64,000 bases of DNA from Methylobacterium sp. Leaf104. Lineage in GTDB: Bacteria > Pseudomonadota > Alphaproteobacteria > Rhizobiales > Beijerinckiaceae. Numbering within the stretch: the stretch's first letter is position 1; every line of letters begins with the position of its first letter. The notes below the pieces were generated by a model. That model did no database searches and was not told the origin of the DNA. It was given only the letters and a program-made list of their open reading frames with translations. Position numbers and translations under genes: made by a program. Shown here in pieces: positions 54,217-63,157 of the stretch. Location of the stretch: the NCBI RefSeq assembly GCF_001422885.1, contig NZ_LMMZ01000001.1, positions 753-64,752 on the forward strand, written 5' to 3'.

Positions 54217-54654
54217 GTGACGACTCGGCCCTCACCGTTCGGACATCCCTTTCTCCTCGGGTTCGATGAGATCGAACAGGCCCTCGACCGGGTGTCGAAG
54301 GCCGCCAACGACGGGTATCCGCCCTACAACATCGAGCGTCTGGCGCGCACCGAGCACCAGCCGGAGCGCCTTCGCATCACGCTGGCGGTGGCAGGCTTCA
54401 CCCGCGACCAGCTCGACGTGATGCTGGAGGAGAGCCAGCTCGTCGTGCGGGGCCGGCAGGTCGATGACAAGACCCGGCAGTTCCTGCACCGCGGCATCGC
54501 GGCGCGTCAGTTTCAGCGCGCCTTCCTGCTCGCGGACGGCATGGAGGTGATGGGTGCCGACCTGTCGAACGGCCTGCTGTCCATCGACCTGACCCGGCCC
54601 GAGCCGGACCGGATCGTGCGCAAGATCGCCATCGCGTCCCGCGACGAGGCCTGA
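54217..54654 (+). CDS. Small heat-shock protein Hsp20
   Basis: 145 residues from a GTG at 54217 with GGAAGGA upstream. The alpha-crystallin domain is clear: YNIERLARTEHQPERLRITLAVAGF, QLDVMLEESQLVVRGRQ, FLHRGIAARQFQRAFLLADGM and GLLSIDLTRPEPDRIVRKIAIA, the last holding the I-x-I motif for oligomer contact. It is an ATP-independent chaperone of the IbpA type. It is followed by a DUF1150 gene, a common alphaproteobacterial pair. Confidence 0.92.
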   Translation: MTTRPSPFGHPFLLGFDEIEQALDRVSKAANDGYPPYNIERLARTEHQPERLRITLAVAGFTRDQLDVMLEESQLVVRGRQVDDKTRQFLHRGIAARQFQRAFLLADGMEVMGADLSNGLLSIDLTRPEPDRIVRKIAIASRDEA

Positions 54655-54729
54655 CATCGGGGCTTCGACGCCACATCGACCGCCGGGCAGGGTCCCGGTG
54701 TACCGCTCTGCCAAGAAGGAGGGCAGTCC

Positions 54730-55014
54730 ATGACCGAGTTCAACACCAATCCGCTCACCCAGGCCGATCTCGACCCGGCGGAGTTCAACGTGGCCGATCT
54801 CGCGGCCCTCGGCGAGGGCCACATCGCCTACGTGCGCGCCATCCGCTCGGACGAGGTGAAGCGCATCTTCCCGCAGGCGCCCGACCTGAGCCCCGGGCTC
54901 GACCTGTTCGCGCTCCTCTCCGCCAGCGGGGCCCCGATCCTGCTCGCCGATTCGCGGGATGCCGTGGTGGCCAACGCGGCCGCCAACGATCTCTACACGG
55001 TCAGCCTGCACTAG
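54730..55014 (+). CDS. DUF1150 family protein
   Basis: 94 residues with AAGGAGGGCAG upstream. The family pattern is clear: LAALGEGHIAYVRAIRSDEVKRIFP and LFALLSASGAPILLADSRDAVVANA. Function unknown; the gene regularly follows hsp20 in alphaproteobacteria, so a heat-stress link is likely. Its 3' end overlaps the convergent hydrolase gene by 14 bases. Confidence 0.88.
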   Translation: MTEFNTNPLTQADLDPAEFNVADLAALGEGHIAYVRAIRSDEVKRIFPQAPDLSPGLDLFALLSASGAPILLADSRDAVVANAAANDLYTVSLH

Positions 55015-55792
55015 GCGGAAGATCGGCCACCGCCGCCAGCAGCCGCGCGAGATCCTGCGGTCGCGACAGGCGGTGGTCGCCATCGGCGATGAGGGTGAGG
55101 ATTGTGCCGGCCTTCGGCAGGCTCTCCACCACCCGGAGCGCGTGGGTGTAGGGCACGTCCGGGTCGTCCATGCCCTGCAGGATGTGGACGGAGCAGCCGG
55201 GATCGAAGGCGCCTCCCAGGAGGCAGTGGCTTCGCCCGTCCTCGATCAGGGCGTGCGTGATCGGCACCGGACTCGGATCGTAGGCGCTCGGACGGAACCA
55301 AGCGCCGTCCCGCTCGATCTGCGCCCGGATCTCCGGCGGGAACCGATCCCACAGGAGGCTCTGGGTGAAATCCAGGGCCGGTGCGATGAGGAGGAGGCCC
55401 GAGGGGGACGGTCGACCCTGTCGCGCGAGAGCGCGCGCCGCGAGGCAGGCGATCCAGCCGCCCATCGACGATCCCACCAGGATCGGGCGTTCCGGCGCAT
55501 ACGCGGCGATCACCGCCTGCGCATCGGCGAGCCAGGTCGAGATCGTGGCCTCGGCGAACACGCCTCCCGACTCGCCGTGCCCCGAATAGTCGAAGCGCAC
55601 CAGGGCGCGGCCCTCGCGCGCGGCCCAGGCATCGAGGGCCATCGCCTTCGTGGCGCCCATGTCGGAGCGGAAACCCCCGAGCCAGACCAGGGGCGGACCG
55701 TCTCCCATCCTCCGCCGCACCGCGATTCGGCGTGCCGCGGTTCCCGTGCCGACCTCAATGAAGTCCGGAGCCTCGCCCTGCGCAGACGTCAT
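55001..55792 (-). CDS. Alpha/beta-hydrolase fold protein
   Basis: 263 residues. Nucleophile elbow ILVGSSMGGWIACL (Ser), acid in MDDPDVPYTHAL and His in DGDHRLSRPQDL. The N-terminal GPPLVWLGGFRSDMGATKA supplies the oxyanion region, and RFDYSGHGESGG is a further family block. Likely a cytoplasmic serine hydrolase or esterase; substrate unknown. An AGGG lies close to the ATG. Convergent overlap of 14 bases with the DUF1150 gene. Confidence 0.88.
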   Translation of the reverse strand: MTSAQGEAPDFIEVGTGTAARRIAVRRRMGDGPPLVWLGGFRSDMGATKAMALDAWAAREGRALVRFDYSGHGESGGVFAEATISTWLADAQAVIAAYAPERPILVGSSMGGWIACLAARALARQGRPSPSGLLLIAPALDFTQSLLWDRFPPEIRAQIERDGAWFRPSAYDPSPVPITHALIEDGRSHCLLGGAFDPGCSVHILQGMDDPDVPYTHALRVVESLPKAGTILTLIADGDHRLSRPQDLARLLAAVADLPPSAG

Positions 55793-55811
55793 TCGTTAAC
55801 CCTCGCCCTGG

Positions 55812-55833
55812 GATGCATCGAACTGAATGCATC
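55812..55833. promoter_or_regulatory. GATGCAT inverted repeat in the divergent region
   Basis: GATGCAT-N8-ATGCATC is a 7-bp perfect dyad between the divergent hydrolase and glycosyltransferase genes. The right arm starts ATGCATCGCCTT, which also occurs at 45173 upstream of the FlaG-like gene. Confidence 0.35.
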
Positions 55834-55975
55834 GCCTTCGCATTTCGTTTACCGGGCCGTAAAGCGCGGCGTTCAAGCTCACGGCCATGACCGAAACGCA
55901 AGACGGACTCCGTTCGCCTCGGGTAAGCAGCTCGAGCCTCTTCCCCCGGCCCTGGGCCATTCCGGCTTGCGCGTC

Positions 55976-57208
55976 ATGAACGGCGACGGACGCGGCAGTT
56001 TCCCGAGTGAGCGGGCGCCCCTCGCCGGGGCGACCATCCTGCAGATCGTCCCGGAACTCGATGCCGGCGGCGCCGAGCGCACCACCGTCGACGTCGCCGC
56101 CGCCCTGGCCGCGGCCGGCGCCCGGGCGCTTGTCGCCACGGAGGGCGGCCGCCTGATCGGCGAACTGCAGGCCAAGGGCGGGATCTGGCTGCCGTTTCCC
56201 GCGGCCTCGAAGAACCCCCTCAGGATGGCCCTGAACGTGGGGCGCCTCGCGCGCCTGTGCCGACGCGAGGGCGTGCAGATCGTCCATGCGCGCTCGCGAG
56301 CCCCGGCCTGGGTTGCCCTCGGTGCGGCGCGGCGGCTGAAGCTGCCCTTCGTCACCACCTATCACGGAAGCTATTCCGGCCGGACGGGCGTGAAGGTCCT
56401 CTACAACTCCGTGATGGCGCGCGGCGACGTGGTCATCGCCAATTCGCATTACACGGCCGACCTGATCCGTGCCCTGCACCCGGAACAGGCGGGCGACCGG
56501 GTGCGGGTGATCCATCGCGGCACCGATCTCGCCCAGTTCACGCCCGCGGCGGTTCTCCCGTCCCGCGTGGAGGCCCTGCGCCGCGCCTGGGGCGTCGCCC
56601 CGCACGAGCGGGTGGTGCTGCTCGCCGCGCGCCTCACGGGCTGGAAGGGCCAGCGCGTCCTGATCGAGGCGGCGGCTTTGATGCGCGACCGCGGCGTCAC
56701 CGACGTCGCCATCGTGCTCGCCGGCGATCCGCAGGGACGCATCGGCTACGAGCGCGAGCTCGACGCGTTGATCGCGGCGCGCAGCCTTCAGGCCATCGTG
56801 CACCGGGTCGGGCACTGCACCGACATGCCGGCCGCCTTCCGGGCGGCCTCCGTCGTCGCGGTCCCGTCCGTGGAGCCCGAAGCCTTCGGACGCTCTGCGG
56901 TCGAGGCGCAGGCCCTGGGCACGCCGGTGGTGGTCTCGGATCTCGGTGCCGTGCCGGAGACGGTGCTGGCGCCCCCGGAGGTTCCGCCGGCCCAGCGCAC
57001 GGGGTGGCGGGTGCCGCCCGGCGATGCCCGCGCCCTGGCCGACGCGCTGACGGAGGCCTTGTCCCTCGGAGCCAGCGCGCGCGATGCCATGACCCGGCGC
57101 GGCCGGGCGCATGTCGAGGCGCACTTCTCCCTGGAGGGCATGGTCGGCGACACGCTCGCCGTCTACGCCGACCTCATCGCCGGCCGGACGGTGGTTCCGC
57201 GGGGTTGA
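55976..57208 (+). CDS. Glycosyltransferase family 4
   Basis: 410 residues. GT-B fold with ILQIVPELDAGGAERTTVDVA at the start, then VQIVHARSRAPAWVAL and TTYHGSYSGRTG. The C-terminal donor-binding half has LLAARLTGWKGQRVLIEAA and VPSVEPEAFGRSAVEAQALGTPVVVSD, the E-x7-E motif of GT4. It resembles lipopolysaccharide or capsule transferases. No polysaccharide cluster surrounds it: a hydrolase and infC are its neighbours. Start at 55976; no strong ribosome site seen. Confidence 0.88.
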   Translation: MNGDGRGSFPSERAPLAGATILQIVPELDAGGAERTTVDVAAALAAAGARALVATEGGRLIGELQAKGGIWLPFPAASKNPLRMALNVGRLARLCRREGVQIVHARSRAPAWVALGAARRLKLPFVTTYHGSYSGRTGVKVLYNSVMARGDVVIANSHYTADLIRALHPEQAGDRVRVIHRGTDLAQFTPAAVLPSRVEALRRAWGVAPHERVVLLAARLTGWKGQRVLIEAAALMRDRGVTDVAIVLAGDPQGRIGYERELDALIAARSLQAIVHRVGHCTDMPAAFRAASVVAVPSVEPEAFGRSAVEAQALGTPVVVSDLGAVPETVLAPPEVPPAQRTGWRVPPGDARALADALTEALSLGASARDAMTRRGRAHVEAHFSLEGMVGDTLAVYADLIAGRTVVPRG

Positions 57209-57313
57209 TCGCTGCGTCCAATGAACCAAACCGCGACGACCGTGTTGACTTGCACGAGAGTTCAGCCAAGGTGTCGCACCGAATTTCGCGAGCGATGGGT
57301 GGCCAGGATCGAC

Positions 57314-57330
57314 CCCAAACGGGGTTTGGG
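57314..57330 (+). promoter_or_regulatory. Small hairpin in the infC leader
   Basis: CCCAAAC-GGG-GTTTGGG, a 7-bp stem with a 3-base loop, 44 bases before the proposed infC start. Could be part of autoregulation or of the end of the upstream transcript. No T-run follows. Confidence 0.3.
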
Positions 57331-57373
57331 TTCGCAGGCTGCCGTTTCGTCGTTTCACTAGGAGATCAAAGCC

Positions 57374-57916
57374 ATTCGTAGACCAATGAGAGCTATGCCG
57401 GCCCCGCAGAAGGACGGGCCGCGCGCCAACCGGGACATCCGCGGCGTTCGCGAAGTGCAGCTCATCGACGACACCGGACAGAACCGTGGCGTCGTCGCCT
57501 TCTTCGACGCCATCGCCATGGCCGAGGAAGCGGGCCTCGACCTCGTCGAGATCGCACCGAACTCCGTCCCTCCCGTCTGTAAGCTTCTCGATTACGGCCG
57601 CTTCCGCTTCAACGAACAGAAGAAGCAGAACGAAGCGCGCAAGAAGCAGAAGACGGTCGAGGTCAAGGAGATCAAGCTCCGCCCCGGCATCGACAAGCAC
57701 GACTACGACACCAAGATGAAGGCCGTGATCCGGTTCTTCGAGGAGGGCGACAAGGTCAAGGTGACCCTGCGCTTCCGGGGTCGCGAGATGGCGCACCAGG
57801 ATATCGGCCTGCGCCTGCTCGAACGGGTGAAGAACGAAACCCAGGAGATCGCCAAGGTCGAGAGCGAGCCCATGCTCGAGGGCCGGCAGATGATCATGAT
57901 TCTGGCGCCGCGCTGA
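57374..57916 (+). CDS. infC: Translation initiation factor IF-3, probable ATT start
   Basis: 180 residues if started at the ATT at 57374, in frame with the first ATG at 57386. AGGAG (ending about 9 bases upstream of the ATT) is well placed for the ATT but too far (about 21 bases) for the ATG. infC in Escherichia coli also starts with ATT, which allows autoregulation. Conserved parts: [63 protein letters not shown] and [17 protein letters not shown]-3 prevents subunit joining and checks initiation codons. rpmI and rplT do not follow; a terminator does. Confidence 0.93.
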   Translation: MRRPMRAMPAPQKDGPRANRDIRGVREVQLIDDTGQNRGVVAFFDAIAMAEEAGLDLVEIAPNSVPPVCKLLDYGRFRFNEQKKQNEARKKQKTVEVKEIKLRPGIDKHDYDTKMKAVIRFFEEGDKVKVTLRFRGREMAHQDIGLRLLERVKNETQEIAKVESEPMLEGRQMIMILAPR

Positions 57917-57947
57917 GGCGCGCGCTGACGGTCTGATGCGGCGAACG

Positions 57948-57979
57948 CACCGTCTTCCTCCCAGGAAGGCGGTGTTTTT
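57948..57979 (+). terminator. Intrinsic terminator after infC
   Basis: 12-bp stem CACCGTCTTCCT/AGGAAGGCGGTG with one G-T pair and a CCC loop, directly followed by TTTTT, 32 bases after the infC stop. Confidence 0.92.
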
Positions 57980-58021
57980 CGTTTGCGACGACCGATGGCC
58001 GGGTCGGCGCCGGTCTTCCAG

Positions 58022-58049
58022 GGGCAGCGCCCGCGACGAGGCGCTGCCC
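58022..58049 (-). terminator. Hairpin after the glucosidase gene
   Basis: 10-bp perfect stem GGGCAGCGCC/GGCGCTGCCC with an 8-base loop, 14 bases past the minus-strand stop. No T-run on either strand. Confidence 0.45.
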
Positions 58050-58062
58050 GCTCCGCGAGGGT

Positions 58063-60408
58063 CTACTTCAGCAGCGAGATCTGCGCGTCCCCCGTCCGCC
58101 GCAGCACGTTGACCGTCACGTCCTCTCCGTAGCGCTGCAGGCGCAGGTCCACCCGCGAGGTGCCGATCTTCAGGTTGAAGATCGAGACGCCGTCGAGGAA
58201 GGGCGGCAGGGTCGGATTGCGGAAGCGCACCCGGTTGCGGTCGTGGTCGATCTCCAGACCGAGGCAGGCCGCCAGGAAGGCGAAGGGCGCGGCCGCTGCC
58301 CAGGCCTGTGGCGAGCAGGCCACCGGGTAGGAGACGGGACCGCGCTGGTGGCGCCGCATGAAGCCGCAGAACAGCTCCGGCAGGCGCTTCTGGTCCTGAT
58401 AGAGGGCCGTGTCGAACATCCCCTCGAAGATGCGCGAGGCTTCCGGCTTCAGGTCGTAGCGCGCCAATCCGAGGGCGATGAGCGCGTTGTCGTGCGGCCA
58501 GATCGAGCCGTTGTGGTATGACATCGGATTGTAGCGCGCCTCGCCGCGGGCGATCGTGCGCACGCCCCAGCCGTTGAAGCCGTCCTTCGACAGGAGGTTG
58601 GCGGCGACGCTCGCCGCCCGCTCCGGCAGGGCGATGCCGGTGAAGAGCGCGTGGCCCGCGTTGGACGAGCGCACGGCGCATTGCCGCTTCTCGCCGTCGA
58701 GGGCCAGGGCGTAGGTGCCGATCGCCTCGCACCAGAACGCCTTGTCGAAGTTCTCGCGCAGGACCTTCGCCTCGTTGCCGAGACGTTGCGCGAGATCGTC
58801 GTGACCCAGGAGCGAGGCGAGCTTGGCCGCCCCGTTCTTGGCGGCATAGACGTAGCCCTGAACCTCACAGAGTGCGATCGGCCCCTTGGCGAGGTTGCCG
58901 TCGGTGTGGAAGATCGAGTCGTGGCTGTCCTTCCAGCCCTGGTTCTCGAGGCCCTTGTCGGTGTCGCGGGCATACTCGACGAAGCCGTCGCCGTCCCGGT
59001 CGCCGTACTTGTCCATCCAGGTCAAGGCGAGTTCCAGGGCCGGCCAGATCGCCGAGATGGTCTCGAGGTCGCCGGTGACGGCGTAGTATTCCCAAGCCAG
59101 CATCACGAAGAGCGGCGTCCCGTCGATGGTGCCGTAGTAATGCCGGAACGGCACTTCGCCGAGCATCGCCATCTCGCCACGCCGCGTCTCGTGCAGCACC
59201 TTGCCGGGCTGCGCGTCGGCGGCCGGGTCGACGGCCTTGGCCTGGGTCGAGGCGAGGTAGCGCAGGACGCCCTTGCCGAAATTCGGATCGATCCAGAGCG
59301 CCATCATGGCGGTGATGATCCCGTCGCGCCCGAACACCGTGGAGTACCAGGGAATGCCGGCGAAGGGGTAGATCCCCTCGGGGGTGCGGCTCGCGAGCAT
59401 ATAGAGGTCGGCCGTGGCGCGGCAGGCCGCCTCGTTGAACTGGTCGTTCGACGAGATGATCGTGGTGATGCCGGCGGTGAGCTGCCGCAGGTCGCGGCGC
59501 GAATCGCGGTAGGCCCGGGCGAAGATGACGCCCTCGGCCAGGCCCTTGGGATGGCGCGGGGCGGCGGAGCTGCCGGCGGCGCGCGACAGGCCGGCGGCCG
59601 CATCCTCGCCGACCCGCTCGGCGGCCGGGGCGCTCGTGAAGGCGCGGTGGGATTCGAAGACCGCCCGGAGGAACAGCGAGGCGCGGCCTCCCGGCGGCAG
59701 GGAGACGACGAACTCGGCCCGGCCCGGCTCGATGTGCTTCGGCTTCGGCCCGAAATGCAGGCTCGTCGTGCGCACGACCTCGTCGAGGCCGGCATAGCGG
59801 AACTGGACCTCGGACTCGCTCGCCACCTGAACGCTGCGCTTGCCGCGCACCGGGCGATCCATGCCGCGCACTTCGAAGAGATCGCGGAAATCCGCATCGA
59901 AGGTGACCGCGACTTTGAGGTGCCAGTGCCGGGAATCGTAGTTGCGCAGGCCGATCCGGTCGTAGCAGGCGCCCTTGAACAGGAACTTGGTGCGCTCGAT
60001 CGCGATCAGCTCGCGGGGAATCGTGGTCTCGTCATGGGCGTCGATGCGGATGTCGGGCGTCGTCATGTCGACGCTGAGCGCGCCGTTGTCGTCCTGCATC
60101 ACGGAAGACAACAGCAGCGGGCGCTGATCCTCGATGGTGACGTGCAGGCGCGAGAGGTAACGGGTGTCCTGGAAGTAGAGGCCCTCGGGACCGGGGAGCA
60201 CGCCGATATCGCCGTAGCTGTCGAGCACCGCGAAGGCCTCGCCGTACTTCAGCGAGCGCAGCGGACGCTCGACCAGGGAGGTCTGCGCCTCGATGTGGTA
60301 CTGCGGCAGGACTTCGTCGGCATCCTGGAAACCGCGGGGGATCCGCGTCTCGGTCGCGGCCGTCCCGGCCGCGGTTTCGGAGGTCGCCTTCAGTGTATCC
60401 GCTGCCAT
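58063..60408 (-). CDS. Glycogen-debranching-type amylo-alpha-1,6-glucosidase
   Basis: 781 residues. The N-terminal beta-sandwich domain (residues 40-270; YGDIGVLPGPEGLYFQDTRYLSRL, GMDRPVRG) belongs to the bacterial glycogen-debranching N-terminal family. The rest is an (alpha/alpha)6 barrel with GIPWYSTVFGRDGIITAMMAL, HYYGTIDGTPLFVMLAWEYY, ENQGWKDSHDSIFH and NPMSYHNGSIWPHDNALIA. Conserved acids in GRDG, TIDGTP and KDSHD suggest it is active. It acts on alpha-glucans or related oligosaccharides, in the cytoplasm. It follows a GT4 gene on the same strand after an intrinsic terminator. Confidence 0.9.
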   Translation of the reverse strand: MAADTLKATSETAAGTAATETRIPRGFQDADEVLPQYHIEAQTSLVERPLRSLKYGEAFAVLDSYGDIGVLPGPEGLYFQDTRYLSRLHVTIEDQRPLLLSSVMQDDNGALSVDMTTPDIRIDAHDETTIPRELIAIERTKFLFKGACYDRIGLRNYDSRHWHLKVAVTFDADFRDLFEVRGMDRPVRGKRSVQVASESEVQFRYAGLDEVVRTTSLHFGPKPKHIEPGRAEFVVSLPPGGRASLFLRAVFESHRAFTSAPAAERVGEDAAAGLSRAAGSSAAPRHPKGLAEGVIFARAYRDSRRDLRQLTAGITTIISSNDQFNEAACRATADLYMLASRTPEGIYPFAGIPWYSTVFGRDGIITAMMALWIDPNFGKGVLRYLASTQAKAVDPAADAQPGKVLHETRRGEMAMLGEVPFRHYYGTIDGTPLFVMLAWEYYAVTGDLETISAIWPALELALTWMDKYGDRDGDGFVEYARDTDKGLENQGWKDSHDSIFHTDGNLAKGPIALCEVQGYVYAAKNGAAKLASLLGHDDLAQRLGNEAKVLRENFDKAFWCEAIGTYALALDGEKRQCAVRSSNAGHALFTGIALPERAASVAANLLSKDGFNGWGVRTIARGEARYNPMSYHNGSIWPHDNALIALGLARYDLKPEASRIFEGMFDTALYQDQKRLPELFCGFMRRHQRGPVSYPVACSPQAWAAAAPFAFLAACLGLEIDHDRNRVRFRNPTLPPFLDGVSIFNLKIGTSRVDLRLQRYGEDVTVNVLRRTGDAQISLLK

Positions 60409-60440
60409 GCCTGAGCGTCTCCGAAATGGGGGGTCGAATC

Positions 60441-60479
60441 AAAAGGGCCGCCGGTCGCATGATGCGGCGCGGCGGCCCT
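60441..60479 (-). terminator. Intrinsic terminator between GT4 and glucosidase genes
   Basis: Read on the minus strand, a GC-rich stem of about 10 bp (AGGGCCGCC arms, with a nested CGCAT/ATGCG stem) is followed by TTTT. It lies between the GT4 stop and the glucosidase start. Confidence 0.75.
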
Positions 60480-60570
60480 CAGTGGCAGAGGTAGTGCGGC
60501 AATCTTGCGGCGCCAAGCCAGTCCGGCGGCGAGCAAAACCGATGCCGGGCGGAGCCCGGCTCGGCCCTGA

Positions 60571-61704
60571 TCAGGCCGGCATGGCGGCGACGGAGATCTG
60601 GGGCAGGGCGGACCCGTTCATCTCGCCGTAATGCGAGGCGAACGCGCCGGCATGCGGCAGCTTGATCACCGAGTTCGCGCCGGCGAGCAGCTGCTCGTAG
60701 GCGGCCACGTACTTGCGCACCATGCACTCGGCGGTGAAGTTGCCCTCGAAGTGCCTGCGCACGCCGGCGCGGCTCATCGCCTTGACCGTGTGAACCGCGG
60801 CCACCGCGTCGTCCATCGAGTCGCACAGGACGCCCGAGACGCCGTCGGCGATGACTTCCGGCACGGAGCCGTTGCGGAAGGCGATCACCGGCGTGCCGGC
60901 CGACATCGCCTCGATCATCACGAGGCCGAAGGGCTCCGGCCAGTCGATCGGGAAGGCGAGGGCGAGGGCGTTGCCGAGGAAGTCCTTCTTCTGCTCCTCG
61001 TTGATCTCGCCGATGAACTCGACGAGGGGATGGTGGATCATCGGCTCGATGACCTCGTCCCAGTAATCCTGGTCGGCCTTGTCGACCTTCGCGGCGATCT
61101 TCAGCGGAACGCCGGAGCGGATCGCCATCTCGATGGCCCGGTCCGGGCGCTTCTCCGGCGAGATGCGGCCGAGGAAGGCCAGATAACCGCCCTTCGATTC
61201 CGGGTAGAAGGGACAATTCTGGGCCGGAAGGCCGTGGTGGATGGTCGAGAGCCAGTTGACGTTCTCGGGCATCGGATCGCGCTGATTGTCCGAGATCGAC
61301 ACCAGGGGCATGCCGGTGAAGGTGCGGTAGACGGGCATGAAGTCCGGCACGTCGAGGCGTCCGTGCATCGTCGTGAGGCACTTGTGGTTCAGGTCCTCGA
61401 ACATCGGGTATTGCAGCAGATCGATGTGGAAGTGCAGGATGTCGAACTCGTGCGCCCGCTTGTGCACGTGGTGGAGCATCGCGAGGTGGCTCGCGGTGTG
61501 ATCCCGGTAGCCGAGGAGCCGCAGGCCCTCCGGCGTGCAGGCCGCCAGCTTGGCGGAGGTCTCCGAATCGCCGCTGGCGAACAGGGTGACGTCGTGGCCC
61601 TGGCGGACCAGTTCCTCGGTGATCCACGACACCACGCGCTCGGTCCCGCCATAGAACTTCGGGGGTACGGCCTCCGAGAGCGGAGCAATCTGGGCAATGC
61701 GCAC
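60571..61704 (-). CDS. Glycosyltransferase family 4
   Basis: 377 residues from a GTG at 61704 with AGGAGA 6-7 bases upstream. The start VRIAQIAPLSEAVPPKFYGGTERVV is that of GT4 enzymes acting on nucleotide sugars. Further blocks: DILHFHIDLLQYPMF, LAFLGRISPEKRPDRAIEMA (donor site), and FPIDWPEPFGLVMIEAMSAGTPVIAF with E-x7-E. It is paired with the debranching-type glucosidase, which suggests glucan or trehalose-like metabolism rather than envelope polysaccharide. Substrate unknown. Confidence 0.88.
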   Translation of the reverse strand: MRIAQIAPLSEAVPPKFYGGTERVVSWITEELVRQGHDVTLFASGDSETSAKLAACTPEGLRLLGYRDHTASHLAMLHHVHKRAHEFDILHFHIDLLQYPMFEDLNHKCLTTMHGRLDVPDFMPVYRTFTGMPLVSISDNQRDPMPENVNWLSTIHHGLPAQNCPFYPESKGGYLAFLGRISPEKRPDRAIEMAIRSGVPLKIAAKVDKADQDYWDEVIEPMIHHPLVEFIGEINEEQKKDFLGNALALAFPIDWPEPFGLVMIEAMSAGTPVIAFRNGSVPEVIADGVSGVLCDSMDDAVAAVHTVKAMSRAGVRRHFEGNFTAECMVRKYVAAYEQLLAGANSVIKLPHAGAFASHYGEMNGSALPQISVAAMPA

Positions 61705-62129
61705 GAAGCGTCTCCTATGAGGTCGAATGTTGCGCCGACCTAACGCGATCCGGCCTGAGTGGGACATGAACGAAACAGACGGCCAAGGTTATGGTTCCCG
61801 CTTCCCCGCGATCGCCAGGGCCCTCTGACAGATGGTCCGGGATGTCCCCGATATCCCCGTGATCCGTGCTGCCTGGCATGCCAGACAAGCCTATGGCAGG
61901 GCTTGCAAGAACCCGGCCGCGATGCTCCCTGCGCGCATCCGTCGTGTTGTGCGGAACGAGGGAAGAACTACCTGAGGCGCATGGCCGATTTTGTGCGACG
62001 CACGATGCCCTTGTTTCACTCCAGGGGGTCGTCTAAGCCTCGCGCCTGCGCAGTCTGGCATTGGAGCAATTCCACGTGGCCGTCGGCGCCGAAGGCGTCG
62101 CAATCGTCCGCGAACACGAGAGGTCCCGC
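61705..62129. other. 425-bp divergent gap before nuoA
   Basis: No convincing gene. It contains the palindrome TGGCATGCCA at 61874-61883 and a short frame near 61981 with no homology I recognise. The nuo operon promoter must lie here, but I cannot place it. The nuoA ribosome site GAGAGG is at 62119-62124. Confidence 0.5.
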
Positions 62130-62495
62130 ATGTCCGGCCTGATGGCAGACTATCTGCCCCTCATCGTCTTTATCGGCGTCTCGGTGTTCATTGCCGCGGC
62201 TCTGCTGGTCGCGCCCTTCCTGGTCGCCTACAACAGCCCCGATCCCGAGAAGCTGTCGGCTTACGAGTGCGGCTTCAACGCCTTCGACGACGCGCGCATG
62301 AAGTTCGATGTGCGCTTCTACCTCGTCGCGATCCTGTTCATCATCTTCGATCTCGAAGTCGCATTCCTGTTTCCGTGGGCGATCACCTTCGGGGAGCTCG
62401 GTTGGTTCGGCATGTGGTCGATGATGGCCTTCCTCGGCGTTCTGACCGTCGGGTTCGTCTACGAGTGGCGCAAGGGTGCCCTCGAATGGGATTAG
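62130..62495 (+). CDS. nuoA: NADH-quinone oxidoreductase subunit A
   Basis: 121 residues with three membrane segments ([58 protein letters not shown]). The family block [21 protein letters not shown] precedes the second helix, and [10 protein letters not shown] is diagnostic. Part of the membrane arm of complex I near the quinone site. GAGAGG ribosome site. First gene of the nuo operon, with nuoB, nuoC and nuoD following. Confidence 0.95.
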   Translation: MSGLMADYLPLIVFIGVSVFIAAALLVAPFLVAYNSPDPEKLSAYECGFNAFDDARMKFDVRFYLVAILFIIFDLEVAFLFPWAITFGELGWFGMWSMMAFLGVLTVGFVYEWRKGALEWD

Positions 62496-62554
62496 CGCCG
62501 CCGATCGCGCTGCCGACGAAGCCTGTCTGTCCGAAGCCTGATCCCGAGAAACCG

Positions 62555-63142
62555 ATGGCCTTCAGCCCCGACCTCTCCCGCGCCCCGGCGATCGCGCCGG
62601 CCCCCAAGGGGATCATCGATCCTAACACGGGGCTGCCGATCGGCGCCGACGATCCGACCTTCCTGTCGATCAACAACGAACTTGCCGACCGCGGCTTCCT
62701 CGTCACTTCGACGGACGATCTCATCAACTGGGCCCGCACCGGCTCGCTGATGTGGATGACCTTCGGCCTCGCCTGCTGCGCCGTCGAGATGATGCAGATG
62801 TCGATGCCGCGCTACGATTGCGAGCGCTTCGGCTTCGCGCCGCGTGGGAGCCCACGCCAGTCCGACGTGATGATCGTCGCCGGCACGCTCACCAACAAGA
62901 TGGCCCCCGCCCTGCGCAAGGTCTATGACCAGATGCCGGAGCCGCGCTACGTCATCTCCATGGGGTCCTGCGCCAACGGCGGCGGGTACTATCACTACTC
63001 CTACTCGGTGGTCCGCGGCTGCGACCGGGTGGTGCCGGTGGACATCTACGTTCCGGGCTGTCCGCCCACCGCCGAGGCGCTGCTCTACGGCGTGCTCCTG
63101 CTTCAGAAGAAGATCCGCCGCACCGGCACGATCGAGCGCTGA
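62555..63142 (+). CDS. nuoB: NADH-quinone oxidoreductase subunit B
   Basis: 195 residues from 62555. An in-frame ATG at 62486, which has AAGGG upstream and overlaps the nuoA stop by 10 bases, is a real alternative and would add 23 residues. The N2 cluster ligands are present: [20 protein letters not shown] and [13 protein letters not shown]. NuoB carries the terminal Fe-S cluster that reduces quinone. It follows nuoA closely and precedes nuoC by 15 bases. Confidence 0.94.
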   Translation: MAFSPDLSRAPAIAPAPKGIIDPNTGLPIGADDPTFLSINNELADRGFLVTSTDDLINWARTGSLMWMTFGLACCAVEMMQMSMPRYDCERFGFAPRGSPRQSDVMIVAGTLTNKMAPALRKVYDQMPEPRYVISMGSCANGGGYYHYSYSVVRGCDRVVPVDIYVPGCPPTAEALLYGVLLLQKKIRRTGTIER

Positions 63143-63157
63143 GGAAGGACGCCCGGC

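Noticed and set aside
61893..61906. Sigma-54-like TGGCAGGGCTTGCA before nuoA
   Set aside because: GG and GC are 8 bases apart, 2 short of the required 10.
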